From contig NC_060887.1 of assembly GCF_014805685.1 (NCBI RefSeq), positions 34,529,963 through 34,593,962 on the forward strand: a DNA stretch of 64,000 nt, in the 5' to 3' direction. Below the pieces are notes generated by a model that was given only the letters and a program-made list of their open reading frames with translations, was not told where the DNA came from and did no database searches. Source of the stretch: Silurus meridionalis (lineage: Eukaryota > Chordata > Actinopteri > Siluriformes > Siluridae). Positions 1-13,205 of the stretch are shown piece after piece. How positions within the stretch are numbered: position 1 is the stretch's first letter; the number at the start of each line of letters is the position of its first letter. Made by a program: the position numbers and the translations under genes.

Positions 1-199
1 ACATTAATCAACTTTTCTTTGCCGCAGTCCGATATCATCCTAATGCGGTTAGTTTATATTCATAATTCACTGTCTTATCCTCTGCTATTAGCTGCAGTTT
101 GACCTTTGCGGTCCGCACAAAGAATCTATGTTGCAGTCGGTCATCCTATTTGTCCCTTCACCACACTCCAGTGGGAAAGATAATTAGATTTCAAGCAAG

Positions 200-208
200 G
201 TGTGTGTG

Positions 209-240
<32 letters not shown>

Positions 241-280
241 TGTGTGTGTGTGAGAGAGAGAGAAAGAGATAGAGAGTGTG
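200..280. repeat. Compound (GT)n/(GA)n microsatellite
   Basis: Short GT runs alternate with GA runs. The longest pure stretch is about 27 bases of GA. The first 199 bases hold nothing I can name. Confidence 0.95.
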
Positions 281-842
281 TATGTCAATGATGGTAGAAA
301 CCATGCTTTTAACAATGGACCGGTCATTGCACTTTCACCTCCTATTTTCATCACTCGGCTTTATCTAATGCAAAATCAATAGGCTGCTATTGGAGGAAGT
401 TAAAGCCTCGTTAATGGTGATGAGGAGCTACTTAACAGGCCTCTAGCATGCGTTAGCGCTCTGTGAACAACTGCAGGTGTCTGATCATTATTTCTCCTTC
501 CGTGATGCTAAAGAGCATCTTGTTTGAAAAGGATCGTGCTAAATAGGCAGTCTTTAATTTTGAAAAAACAAACAAACAAACAAACAAAAAAAACCCAGAA
601 AGAAACAAAAAGTGTTTGTTGTTCAGTTATTTCTACAGGATTTATAAATGAAATATTTTGAAGTAAGTTTTAAGGCATATTAAAGGAAGTACTTAGATTT
701 TCAAATATCAGGTTGTAAATGAAGGTGTTAGTGTTTAGGCCAGCAGAGAAGGCTTTGCTGGCCCTGACTGCCTGCCACTGGTCAGTGTGTGTCCTAAGAG
801 GCACAGGTTAAATTTGCTTTTGATGTGTTAGCATTATATGTT
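281..842. other. Unique non-coding DNA
   Basis: No repeat family or plausible exon is seen. Bases 300-540 have balanced composition, lack simple repeats and contain homeodomain-like TTAAT/ATTA cores, so they could be conserved non-coding DNA. Bases 565-595 are an A-rich stretch with AAAC repeats. Confidence 0.4.
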
Positions 843-1040
843 CCCTTCATTTGACCTCTTCCAGCATGACAATTTGCGCAATGAAGATATGCTTTACATG
901 GAAAATCTTGAGTGGCCTGCTATGGAGCTCTGTCCTCAACTCTATGGGATGAATTGGAACGCTGACTGCTGAATGAGCACAAATCTTCACAAGCACACTC
1001 TTCCACATCTTCCACTGCAGAGGGACATTTTGCGCTATGG
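843..1040 (+). pseudogene. Tc1-like transposase remnant (C-terminal half)
   Basis: The plus strand carries decayed codons in the order expected of a Tc1/mariner transposase: a 'CAGCATGACAAT' block (the Q-x-D-N region), 'CTTGAGTGGCCTGC' (L-x-W-P before the SPDLNP motif) and 'GGGATGAATTGGAACGC' just after the catalytic Glu region. No open frame survives. The same family, read on the minus strand, recurs at about 12.8, 29.1, 35.4 and 44.2 kb. A 113-codon open frame on the opposite strand here is a shadow, despite its hydrophobic, signal-peptide-like start. Confidence 0.6.
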
Positions 1041-1446
1041 TGTTACAGAAAAGTGTTACTGAACTGTTACTGATTTGAACTCTGACACATGTAGCAGTGT
1101 AAGTTAAGAAAATATGCATTTTACACTCGCATTCACTAAAAGAACACAAGAATAACAGCAGCAGGATTATATTTAAAACCCTGAACATAACTATTACCTG
1201 TCACTTTGGCAGACCTAACTAGAACATTTACCATTTTTTTGTTTTGTTTTTGTTATTTTTGAGCTGAACCAGAAGACCGAGCATGATTTATACAGACTTC
1301 TGCTTTAAAATTCATCTCGGAGCCTTGCACTGTGCACTTTTATCACTAAAACACATAATTTATATACTGAGTTTGATTGACAGAGCAAAAGCGGTGCCTC
1401 TGTTCCATCGTCTGCTGAGTGAAATAGCACAGATGGTTTTCCTCCT

Positions 1447-1455
1447 CCTCTCTCT

Positions 1456-1514
<59 letters not shown>

Positions 1515-1570
1515 AGTGGGTATTATTTGAATATGCCTTATTTGTGTATGTGAGGTTTTTATTGACATCT

Positions 1571-1633
<63 letters not shown>
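1447..1633. repeat. Two (GT)n microsatellites with flanking (CT)/(GA) runs
   Basis: A CT run leads into about 54 bases of TG (1459-1512). After a 60-base spacer there is a second GT run (1574-1617) that ends in a GA run. Long open frames across here encode only Cys-Val or Thr-His repeats and are artefacts. Confidence 0.97.
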
Positions 1634-2196
<563 letters not shown>

Positions 2197-3989
2197 AGTA
2201 CATTTTAGTGTCTGGTGATCATAAACAGTCTATGAAGTCTCTATATTTTAATATAGAGATTTTAACATCCTTTTATCCTTTTTCTGTATGCTTGTCCCTA
2301 TTGCTGTGCTTCCACTAGTGGCATCCTATAGCTCCTGTATCAGGGTGAAATCCAGGGTGCATTCATGCTTTAATTAAACTGAAATGTCTTTCCTAGCAGT
2401 ATATATTAATATAAAAAAATACCCTTTAGAATCATTTGTTGACACACAAGGATTCCAGCTGAAGGTTCCAGCTGGATAACCACAATATAAATGTAACATA
2501 TAGACGAGACTTTACAAGACAATACAGATTAGATGTAAAATGTATGCCGACATTTTAAAACAAAATCTGTAGTGTGAATACAACCTAATATAAAAAACTG
2601 CAGTATGAATAAAAATGTATATATAATAAAGCCTTGACAGAATCCTGTAAACAGTTTGTGTACTGTTTCTGAGTGTCATGATTTCTACTGTATATCTGGA
2701 AATTTCCAGATTTTAATCTTTGAACCGATGTGTGGATTAATGTTTATACAAAGAAATTATACAAAAATTGGTCTTTTTTTTTTTTTTGGCTGATCAGGGT
2801 TGTGAAATAAGAGTTTAAATCCTGTTCTATAATTTACTTTGAGTTATGCATTTTAAGTCTCATAGGAGAAAGAAAAAAATTTCCAGAATTCTTTTTTCAC
2901 CAGAATGTTCCCCTGCACTTCCGTACTTATCTTTCAGCTTTGAGTACATCAGCAATTTAACGTGTCTCTTGTCTGCGCTCTGGCCTGAACCACATTTAAC
3001 CAAAATTTCACTTTTCCTCTTGAGTAAGCGTTTTCCATCCAGCAGCGCACCTCTTTGAACTTAAACAAAGCCCTTGCCATCTGTCAGTGTCACTTTGACG
3101 ACAAAGTGGCTATGATTAATTGAAAAACAATGAGAGGGCAAATGGGAGGGTCGGAGTAATCTTCAGCGCCGGCGCTCAGGGTCAGCCCTTCATTCCCTCA
3201 GTGTTTAGAATTAGCCTTTGAGATGTCAGAGCACGGAGTGCATGTTCAGTCAAACGACCCAGGCTGCTCTCTGTCTCTGTATAGTGCCAAGCGCTCCTTA
3301 TCCCCACTGTGTGCTGGGAATCAGTGGTGAAGGGAAGATGCTGCTGTGATGGGATTGGGCTGGACATCTATTGCTCTCTCTCACGCTCTCAATTTTTTTC
3401 TCTCTTTCTCTCTCTCTCTATCTATTTTTTTCTAGCTCTGTGTCTGTTGGAAGCATTATGACTGCCTGAGGCATTTATTCGCAATAATCAGAACTGGCAT
3501 GCTTTCTAGCTTGGCATCTGCAGAAGTATTTTTGTACTTAAAAATTGTAAAATGTCATAAAATGATAACAGACATTAAATGGCAGATCGCCATTTTATAA
3601 CTAGATATTCTGAAACTCTTAAAACCCTTGTTTAAAATCACTAAGCTAACTTCTTGGTAAAAAAATAATAATTAATAAATCACATTACAATTGTAGGGGT
3701 GGGGCATTAGAAACATTATTCTAAAAATTGTTGCACGGTTTGTAAATGCAGTTTTCTGCAGATTGGGGAAGCTTTGCCCATCTTTTGAGCGACTCTTCCT
3801 TTCAAATATACTTAAATATGTTGTCAATTAGACAAATTAATTGCAAAATGCATTGCAAACTGTTTAACTGTAATTTATAATAACACTTACTTTTTCCAAA
3901 TTTTTTTAAATGTGTCGCAGTCATCAAATTCAAGATTACATTTTTTTTCCTTACAATGTTACATTTTCTCAGTTTAAACATCATTTTTA
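2197..3989. other. Unique non-coding DNA
   Basis: No transposon motifs or credible exons. Bases 3050-3370 are GC-balanced and repeat-free (candidate conserved non-coding DNA). A CT-rich run lies at 3370-3435. Confidence 0.4.
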
Positions 3990-4191
3990 CAGGTAGTCGT
4001 CGACTAACGACCACAATTGGGACTGACAAATCGGTCGTAACACGATTTGGTCATAAGTAGAGTAGGCTATATGTACAGTACTGTGAAATGATGCTGGAAT
4101 CTGGTAAAAATATAACGTCTTGTGACTAGCGATTGTGGTCGTAAAGTCGAATGGTCGTAAGTTGCATAGGTTGTAAGTCGACGACTACCTG
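3990..4191. mobile_element. 202-bp MITE with TA target duplication
   Basis: Both ends begin CAGGTAGTCGTCGACT when read inward from their own side, and the element is flanked by TA on each side (3988-3989 and 4192-4193). An inner TTACGACC-type motif is also repeated in inverted orientation near the right end. There is no coding capacity. TA duplication and ends starting CAG are typical of non-autonomous Tc1/mariner or pogo/Tigger-type elements; the superfamily is inferred. Confidence 0.85.
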
Positions 4192-4609
4192 TATTTTGTA
4201 GAATCTATGTTCTATTGTAAATAAAATATGGGCTTATAAGATTTGTAAATTGCTGCATTCTGTTTTTATTTGCATTTTATACAGCATCCCAAATTGTGTG
4301 TTTTTTTTTTTTTAAAGAACAATTAAAAACCCTATAATACTGAAAAGAGAGTTTGTTAAAATGCTCACACCAACAGATGTGATGTGAGATTTTTGCCATT
4401 GGGTCGTATTTGGACAGTTGGATGCCGAACAACTTGGCAGTACATTAGGATCATGTTGTGCTTGATGTGAGGTAACATGTGAGGTCACATAACAAAGGGT
4501 CAGTCACGGCTGTTAGGCATGATGCACATCGTCGGCTTCCCTCCTGCACACTCACGAGGAGGCTGTAACCTTGCAGTGCTATTACATCAGTCACCCCTTA
4601 CTCTTTTTT

Positions 4610-4611
<2 letters not shown>
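4192..4611. other. Unique DNA
   Basis: AT-rich at first. Bases 4370-4590 are more balanced. Nothing recognised. Confidence 0.35.

Positions 4612-4651
<40 letters not shown>
4612..4651. repeat. (GT)n microsatellite
   Basis: About 20 uninterrupted GT units. Confidence 0.96.
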
Positions 4652-4655
<4 letters not shown>

Positions 4656-4849
4656 AGAGACAGGTACTGTGCTATGAGCTTAGCAGGACAGGACATCCAG
4701 ACCTGACTGAGCACCATGGATGTACTGCATGGACTAGCTTATAAAACAAGCATCATCATGTTCAGGATCCGTGTAAAATGCTACAGCTGGTGCAGGAGGA
4801 GGAGGAACATGGAAAGGAAAAGAAAGAAAGGTGATTTATACTTGTAACA

Positions 4850-5015
4850 TGTACTTTACAGCACAGTGAAATTCTTTCTTCACATATTCAAGCAATGTTT
4901 GGGAACTAGGGTCAGTCATGAACAGGTTTATGGGCTTTCCTCTGAAGCCCCAAGAGTGGCAGTTTGGCAGCACTGGGGCATGAACTCAGATCTTCTGATC
5001 AGTACCACCTTCCTG
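4850..5015 (-). repeat. tRNA-derived SINE, fragment
   Basis: Read on the minus strand it has a tRNA-like head with a B-box-like 'GAGTTCATGCCCCAG', then a body containing GCCAAACTGCC and a tail with AGAATTTCACTGTGC. The same order occurs in the plus-strand copy at 7502-7735. The 5' part of the head is truncated. Confidence 0.6.
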
Positions 5016-5030
5016 TAATGTTGTATTCTT

Positions 5031-5160
5031 CAGTGGTGGACAGTAACACAGTACATGTAATTTGTTACTGTACATAAGTAGCTTTTTTCATGTGTCTGTA
5101 TTTTACTAAAGTATTTCTATTTAGGTAGACTTTTACTTTAACTTTAATACATTCAAATAT
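5031..5160. repeat. MITE-like terminus (CAGTGGTGGACAGTAAC end)
   Basis: The stretch starts with an end sequence followed by GTTACTGTACATAAGTA-type motifs and 'TTTTACTTTAACTTTAATAC'. A matching end in opposite orientation, GTTACTGTCCAAAACTG, occurs at about 24170-24190. Fish genomes carry many hAT-like non-autonomous elements with such 'serum' of AAGTACTTTACT-like motifs; class is inferred. Bases 5161-5470 are AT-rich and may be part of the same decayed element. Confidence 0.4.
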
Positions 5161-5470
5161 CTAAGTCAAATATATATAATATATAGTATGGATACTACAT
5201 TTATACACTACACTACATGACATGAACGAAAGAATGAAATCAGTAATTTTTTTTAATTTAAGCTTTTTATGGAAAGTTGCAAATGATTTGTTTAGTGTGC
5301 AGGTGAAGCATTGTGGTGGCAGGGTGACAATAAGAATCTCTTCTAGGGTGCCAAAAATACTAGAAACGGCCCTGATTATAGCCATAATAAGTAAAAAAGT
5401 GCACTTTTACTTTAAACAGAGTAACATTTTTCCAGAAGGAATCGTCACTCAAATTCCAGTTCTATAATAA

Positions 5471-7011
<1,541 letters not shown>

Positions 7012-7254
7012 CAAAGTTTCAATATGTCAAGTTTCTTAAAAAGAAAACTCCACCCTGAAGCACACTGATGCTACCTTGCAGGCGGCTGCTGCATTTCCAT
7101 TCTTACTGTACAATAATTAAAGGTTGTGTCATGCTGATGCCTCACATGGACATTATTATTGCTAGCTCAGCTACAAACAGAGATGGATGAAGTAGACCAT
7201 TATTGGAAGTACTAATCCCCTGCTTGAATAAAGTAAAGGTAAATGTACTCATTT

Positions 7255-7412
7255 AATAGCACAGTACACCTCTTTCTTCATATATTTACAACATACAACT
7301 GGGGAGCTGATTGTTTTGCTAAAGAGCCCAGGATTGGTAGCTTGGTGGTGCTTGGATTTGAACTTCCGAGCCAGAGTCCAATGTCTTAACCACTAAGCTA
7401 CCACCTCCCGTA
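7255..7412 (-). repeat. tRNA-derived SINE, degraded
   Basis: On the minus strand a head reading GGTGGTAGCTTAGTGGTTAA (A-box-like) leads to a B-box-like region and a tail with AAGAAAGAGG-type sequence before a T-rich end. A further minus-strand scrap of the same body (GGTCAGAGTGCAGGGTCAGT) follows at about 7418-7490. Confidence 0.65.
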
Positions 7413-7501
7413 TAGCCCTTAGGAGGGGTCAGAGTGCAGGGTCAGTCCACTGGAGAGGACAGGGTTATGGGCCTTGCTCAATGGCCACAAAACTACTACA
7501 A

Positions 7502-7735
7502 CACTAGGGGCAGTGGTAGCTCAACAGTTAAGGCTCTTAAGGTTTAGCGGTTCAAACCCCAGCCCTGCCAAGCTGCCATTGTTGGGCCTTTTAGCATGGC
7601 CCTTTACCCTCTCTGCTCCTGATCTGCTTTATCATGGTTCAACCTGCTCTCTGATCCCAGCTTCTTAGTGTCCTGGGATATATGAAGAAAGAATTTCAGT
7701 GTGCTGTAATGTACAGCTGGCAAGCAAATGCATGG
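7502..7735 (+). repeat. tRNA-derived SINE, best copy in the window
   Basis: The head holds an A-box-like 'TGGTAGCTCAACAGTTAAGG' and a strong B-box match, GGTTCAAACCCC (7549-7560), both needed for RNA polymerase III initiation. The body reads CCAAGCTGCCATTGTTGGGC and continues through CCCTTTACCCTCTCTGCTCC to a tail ending AGAATTTCAGTGTGCTGTAA. Other copies lie at 4850, 7255, 7748, 8400 and 14165. The 64-codon open frame in it is not a gene. Confidence 0.75.
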
Positions 7736-7747
7736 ATTTTAAATGTA

Positions 7748-7915
7748 ATGGGAGGTGGTTGTGTTGTGGTTAAGGCATTGGACTTTTGATCTGATGGTTG
7801 TAAATTCAAATCCCAGCCACTCCAAGCTGCCACCATTGGGTCCCTAAACAAGGCCCTTACGGCCCCATAATCTGCTCAGTTGTATGAGATAAAAGTTGTT
7901 CTGGACAAGGTAAAA
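7748..7915 (+). repeat. tRNA-derived SINE, second head-to-tail copy
   Basis: It starts GGGAGGTGGTTGTGTTGTGG and has a B-box-like TTCAAATCCC, then CCAAGCTGCCACCATTGGGT and AAGGCCCTTACGG. It lies only 12 bases after the previous copy and is more diverged from it than the layout would suggest, so it is probably an independent insertion. Confidence 0.65.
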
Positions 7916-8083
7916 TGTAAAATCAGTCACTTTGAATGCATTTGAGAAAAGCAAAAGTACTGATCTATTACAACTGTTTGAATAATGGATGAAAGTCAGT
8001 GTTCCGTTCTCCTGCACATTTATAGACCTTTGTAAGGAGAGCGTTTTCTAAAGTTATAGACACACAGTGATAGAATCCTTACA

Positions 8084-8084
<1 letters not shown>

Positions 8085-8149
<65 letters not shown>
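8085..8149. repeat. (CA)n(CT)n microsatellite
   Basis: About 34 bases of CA pass into about 31 bases of CT. Confidence 0.96.
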
Positions 8150-8154
<5 letters not shown>

Positions 8155-8399
8155 ATGCAGTTTCCATATTCACTTCGCAGTAGCAAGGAATGGCATGTTT
8201 ATCTGAAATGTACTGGAGTAAATAGGAACATATTATGAACAGAAATGTTGCTGCTTTATATTTACAGCCACTGTGTAAAATATACCGAAGTGAAACTAAT
8301 GTATCATACTGCAAAAAATTCTATGAAATTGCACAGTACTGTAACATGTTTAGACAGTAGAATAAAAAAGATATACACCTACCATTTACCTTTCCTGAA

Positions 8400-8536
8400 A
8401 ATTATTGTGCATATTCCATCATGTAAAGACAATGATATGAAGGGCGATTATATGGAGCCCCTAGAGCAAAACAGTGGCAGTTTGGCAGTGCTAGGGCTTG
8501 AACCCCTGACCTTTCAGTAAGCCAGAGCCTTAACCA
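8400..8536 (-). repeat. tRNA-derived SINE, fragment
   Basis: The minus strand reads GGTTAAGGCTCTGGCTTACT, then AGGTCAGGGGTTCAAGCCC (B-box) and CACTGCCAAACTGCC, matching the family at 7502. The tail is short. Confidence 0.65.
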
Positions 8537-9279
8537 AAGTTACCAGTGATAAAGGCATAGATATATGGTTAATGGCATGTACAGTGTTTCCTGTACTTGA
8601 GTAAAAGTACAAATTACCTGCTTGAATATGGATACAGTAAAAATACGTTTTTTTTTTTTTTTTTTTTGTTTTTTTATATATTTTGACCGAGGACAGGTAC
8701 AAAAGTTTTTTTTTTCTTTTTTTAAGTATTAAGAGACTTTTCTATATTCTCATTGAATGCAGTTTACATATTCACTTAAAAGTAGCGAGAAGCTTCACAT
8801 TTATCTGAAACTTAGTGGAATAAATGGTAACATAGTATGCAATTAAATGTTGTAAAGTAAAAGTTTCTCAAAACAAAAATACTCTGATAAAGTGGAGATA
8901 ATTGAAACATGTACTGAAAAGCATTAACAAATCTAATTGAGAACCGTGCGAAAGACCTGGACAGACCAATAAGGACATGAGCATTGTTGCATCAGTCTCT
9001 TTTGGTAAACATAAAATGATGGTGAATTTTAATGGCACCCTTATTTTATTTGTTTCACGTTTTATTTGTCATATGTACAGATGTCAGTGAAACAGATTAA
9101 AATTCTTAAGTGAGGCTCGAGACAAACTACAGCAATATCAAATATTAAACATTAAGCAGAATGAAAAAAAGGAGTGAAAAACAATAATGAGGCATACGAA
9201 AGTTATGTTAAGTGTGTGCAGAAGTGTCTGTGCAGAAGTGTCATATATATATATATATATATATATATTGGGTACCTGG
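8537..9279. other. AT-rich DNA with repeat scraps
   Basis: A T-run lies at about 8650-8667 and an (AT)n at 9242-9268. CTTGAGTAAAAGTACA at about 8597 resembles the AAGTACTTTACT-type MITE family. No genes. Confidence 0.4.
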
Positions 9280-9740
9280 GCCTTCAGTGAGGACTTACTT
9301 GACTTAATCCACCTCTTAATACCACCACTATCACGTCAAAATTATAGCATCTCACCTTCATACTAAATACACACCCCTGGCACTTATCAGTTCACCTCCT
9401 ACCTAAGCTCCGCTCTCCTTCATGTCACTGTCCGTTCTACAGTTCAGGCTGGAGAACACTCACGGACTACTCACGCAAAGACTCGCTTGGATTACTACCT
9501 TTCACAGGATTGTGTGTATTTCACGGATTTAACCTTTCCATAGAATTACCTAAGCTTACTGGACTTTCATGTACTCATGTACATTTGCTGCCTGTTTCAT
9601 TAAAACCTCGTTCTGCTGAACGGTTTCCAGCGAGTTCTTCCTGCCTGACAACACCACAACCGCAACTGTGCCACCTACAGCATCTGAAGCAGTTCAGAAT
9701 CAATATTTGTCTAATAACATCACAAAAACATTAAAATGTA
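9280..9740 (+). repeat. Unclassified repeat-like segment, possibly a solo LTR
   Basis: This C+T-rich, moderately GC block includes CTTGGATTACTACCTTTCAC and CATTAAAACCTCGTTCTGC, which resembles the promoter/poly(A) zone of fish LTR retrotransposons. No paired LTR or internal region is visible, so the class is uncertain. Confidence 0.25.
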
Positions 9741-9784
9741 AATAAAATACAACCTATTCACCAGAGATGCAGACTTAAAATTTG

Positions 9785-10290
9785 CACCGCTCCTCAGAGG
9801 CTGTAATCCAGTGGTACTGCTCGTATTCACTGGTCTGGAAGTGGAGAACAAACCCTTTCCTGGGCTAAGACAAGCTAGCTAGCTTCAGGGTCGGCCGACC
9901 TCCTCACGATGTCTAGCTTTTCTTAAAAATGGATTTTTAAGTATGTTCGAGACCAAATCAATTTCTCTTCCACTGTAGGCATTCAAAAGTCTAACTCAGA
10001 TGTATTAATGTGTGCAGAGCTACAGATGTGTTTTGCCAGTCGAACTTGGCTGTAACAGTTTCCTTCTGACCAACCAATCAGAAGACATAAAAATGCTGAC
10101 GCTATTCTGGGACAGCTAGCTGCCCTGTGAGGAGAATATGAGATCTGATTGGTTAAAGAAACAGACCCGTTGCTAATATTCTCTAAGGTAAAAAGGCCAG
10201 CAGTACTGACTTTGAAGGCCCTGGGCAGATTAGATTGACATGGCAGCACATAGAGGCTGAAATCTAATTGGACAAAAAAATCTAACATCT
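9785..10290 (+). repeat. Dispersed repeat, copy 1 (inverted copy at the window end)
   Basis: It begins GCACCGCTCCTCAGAGGCTG and ends near CTAATTGGACAAAAAAATCT. The reverse complement of 63605-64000 matches it in order across the whole shared length, including AGTCGAACTTGGCTGTAACA and GTTTCTTTAACCAATCAGAT-type blocks. Relative to that copy, this one carries about 100 extra bases at 9855-9975. No coding frame or terminal repeats were identified, so the class is unknown. Confidence 0.7.
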
Positions 10291-10399
10291 ACAAAATGAA
10301 GATATAAAACCTTATTATATCTTTACATACTCTTTTTATTATGTTTTTATAAAAGATTTGTTATTTAGAAATGTATTTTCCTAATTTAATAACATGAAA

Positions 10400-10541
10400 C
10401 ATACGAGGTGGCATTTTGAGGGTTGGAACGGATTAATGCCATTTTAAGTATTTTCAATGGGAAAAATTGATTTGATGTGCGAGCAAATTGAGATCCGAGC
10501 TCCACAGAACGAATTAAACTCGTAGGTCAAGGTACTTACAG
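10400..10541 (-). mobile_element. pogo/Tigger-like element end
   Basis: Minus strand: the end starts CTGTAAGTACCTTGACCTAC, then ...GAGTTTAATTCGTTCTG and CAATTTGCTCGCACATCAAA. Such 'TACGAGC...TTCGTTCC' ends are typical of pogo/Tigger MITEs in fish (recalled family knowledge). It faces a second copy of the same end that starts CAGTGGTACCTTGACC at 10710. Confidence 0.6.
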
Positions 10542-10559
10542 TATATAGTATATATACCA

Positions 10560-10561
<2 letters not shown>

Positions 10562-10626
<65 letters not shown>
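10562..10626. repeat. (TA)n microsatellite
   Basis: About 32 TA units lie between the two facing pogo-like ends. Confidence 0.97.
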
Positions 10627-10627
<1 letters not shown>

Positions 10628-10768
10628 TCATGATGTATGTGTATTATTAAACGAATTAAACTCGTTTATATATATATATATATATAAACTGTATATATAT
10701 ATATATATACAGTGGTACCTTGACCTACGAGTTTAATTCGTTTAATAATACACATACATTATGAGTAT
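10623..10768. repeat. Near-perfect 42-bp palindrome arms around a (TA)n loop
   Basis: The left arm (10623-10664) contains TGTGTATTATTAAACGAATT. The right arm (10727-10768) is its reverse complement with about one or two differences. The loop is mostly TA repeats plus the end CAGTGGTACCTTGACC. It could form a hairpin or cruciform. Confidence 0.8.
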
Positions 10769-10804
10769 TGTAGTATATTATTAATAATAATTAATAATTA
10801 ATAA

Positions 10805-12540
10805 TTAATTCTTACGACTCTCTGTAGGGCCTTGCGATCTGTGCTGTACTGTACTGTACTGTGCAGCTGCCATACCAGGCGGTCAGGTATTCATTTAGGA
10901 TGCTCTGGATGGGGCATCTGTAGAAGTTGGTGAGTACTTTGGGGTAAAGCCAAACCTTTTGAGTCTTTGCAGAAAGTCGCTGATGAGCTGATTTAACCCT
11001 CTGGAGTCTGAGGGTGTTTTTGGCCCCTTGAGAGATTTTGACATGCTCTTACATTTGGTTCTTTTTAGCTGCTTTTAAAATATAATATTGACAAGAGACT
11101 TATTACATTGTATTCAGCACAAACTGGGCTACCATAATATGTAAAGTAGTGTGCAGGGACGACAAATCATTAGAGAGGTGGACGCCATGAAACTTGATGT
11201 TCTTAATTTTTTTTATGATAGTTGACCTTCTGTACCTTTCTGAAGTCCACTATAATTTTATTGGTTTGCTGATGTTGAGACAGAGTTTGTTATCACTGCA
11301 CCATTGTGATAGCGCTCTCACCTCATCTCTGTAGGCCTTCTTATCTCCATTAGTTATGAGGCCCAAGATGGAGGTATCTTCTGCAAACTTAAAGATGATG
11401 TAGGAACTGTGCTGGGTAACACAGTCATGTGTGAAAAGGGAGTACAGGAGGGGACTTAAGACACAACCATGTGGAGCACCAGTGCTCAGTGTCAGAGTGG
11501 AGGAGTAGTTATTCCAAATTCTGACCACTTGGGGGTCTGTTTGTCAAAAAGTCCAAAATTTAGTCACACAAGTAGAAGAGTTCAGTCCTAATTCTTTCAG
11601 CTTTGAAATGAGTTTTGGTGGGACAATGGTCTTAAAAGCAGAGCTGTAATCGAGCCTAATGTATTGGTAAAGTGATAGTGTCTTCTGTCGATCAGTTTTT
11701 CTTGTATACGAATTGGAGAGGGTACATGGTGGCGGGCAAGGAGGAACAAATGTGGTTTGTGATAAGTTTCTTAAAACACTTCATAATGGTGGAGGTTAGA
11801 GCCACAGGGCGGTAGTCATTCAAGCAGCTGATGGTAGACCTCTTAAGGACAGGGACATTGGTGGTCTTCTTGAATCATGTTGGGATCACAGATGTCTGTA
11901 AAAACCTCTGCTACCTGAATGGCACAAGCGTTGAGGACAAGACCGTGAATGCCATCTGGACCTGGTGCTTTTCTTGGGTTGACTGCTCTGAATGATTTAA
12001 GAACATCATGTAAGGAGATGTATAGAGCACCTTTGTTACCGTCTGTTGGGAGTTCCACTGCAGGGAAGGTGTTGTTCTCAAACCGAGCATAGAAAGTGTT
12101 CAGCTCATCAGGTAGAGCTGCAGAAATCCTTACATCACAGATTTCTCCAACCTTTCTTCTCCTGTAGTCAGTAATTTTCTGCAGATTATTCCACATGCAC
12201 TTGAGGTCAGATCCCTGATAGTTTGCCACTATTTGGTCTCTGCAGCTTGACTTTGCAGACCTGATGGACCTCTGAAGGTCATACCTGGTCTTCCTGTATG
12301 CCTCTGTGTCACAGGAGTTGTAAGCTGAAGTGCGTGCTTTAAGTTCAGCCCGGACATCATTGTTTATCCAGGGTTTCTGGTTTGGGAAGGATTTGATGCA
12401 AATTTTTGGAACAATGTTTTCATTACACATACTGATGTAATCAGTGATGGTGTCTGTGTGTTCTTCTAAGACTGTGTCTGCTGCATCATGGAAAAGCTGC
12501 CAGTCTATGGTGTGAAATCAGTCCTGAATTGTGAAGATGG
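10805..12540 (-). pseudogene. L2/Rex1-like LINE reverse transcriptase remnant
   Basis: Read from 12540 downward, the first open block (12430-11843) ends with LNTFYARFENN and RKAPGPDGIHG, the start of the RT fingers region. A decayed middle follows. A second block (11528-11250) holds GAPHGCVLSPLLYSL (RT block 4-like) and a catalytic-box region FAEDTS where the family has FADDT, so the first aspartate is lost to Glu. The C-terminal SILNEYLTAWYGSC-type motif lies at 10805-10998, separated by about 230 bases of unrelated insert (11000-11230). Stops and frameshifts make it non-functional. Clade assignment (CR1/L2/Rex1 group) is from motif memory. Confidence 0.75.
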
Positions 12541-12834
12541 CTTCCTCATTCCATTAATATAGGCAGGTAGTTACTCGGTTTTGTGGTTAAAGTAACTTGT
12601 AATAAGCAAATAAATCTTGGAAGCAAACATTGATTTTGAAGCTTATTGTCAAAGTCACATTGAATGTATTTCTAAATGCTTAAACAAACAAAATCCATCA
12701 GACAATCCAAATGTACATTCCTCAGTTTTAGAGTTAAGTACATTTACATCCTGCCTAAGTGAACTCCTTCCTTATAAAGGTATGATGTGCACTGAACTCC
12801 ATCAAGTTTCCACATATACACTATAAGGAAAAAA
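12541..12834. other. Unique AT-rich DNA
   Basis: No repeat or exon recognised. Confidence 0.35.
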
Positions 12835-13205
12835 AAATTTAAACACCTGAAAATAATATTACTGCGTCCTTTTTGAACGTCCCCATTTGCAGTTATGAGA
12901 ATTTCCACCCTTCTGCGGAAGATGTTCCACTAGATTATGGCCAGTGCTTGTGGAGATTTGTGTGAGATTCATTCATCCACACTGGCATTAGAGCTCTATA
13001 GTAGACCACTCATAATCTTCCACTTCAACCCATGTAAAGCATATCTCCATGTAGCTGGCTTTGTGCACAGGGGCATGCTGGAAGAGGTCTGTGTTTTATA
13101 GTTAAAGTAAAAGGAAAATGAAATGCTACTGCATCCAAAGTTGTCTTATAAAATTTTCTGCCTCCAACTGTGTGGTAACAGTTCGGGAGAAAAAACACAT
13201 ATGGC
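12835..13205 (-). pseudogene. Tc1-like transposon remnant
   Basis: The plus strand reads GAAGATGTTCCACTAGATTA and later GTGCACAGGGGCATGCTGGAAGAGG, which are the complements of the family's C-terminal and D-N regions. CCACATATGG-like sequence marks the 5' side of the transposase. About half of the roughly 1.2-kb parental element is missing and no frame is open. Confidence 0.65.

Noticed and set aside
847..1188. 113-codon minus-strand open frame with a hydrophobic, signal-peptide-like start
   Set aside because: The plus strand matches a decayed Tc1 transposase, so the frame is a shadow.
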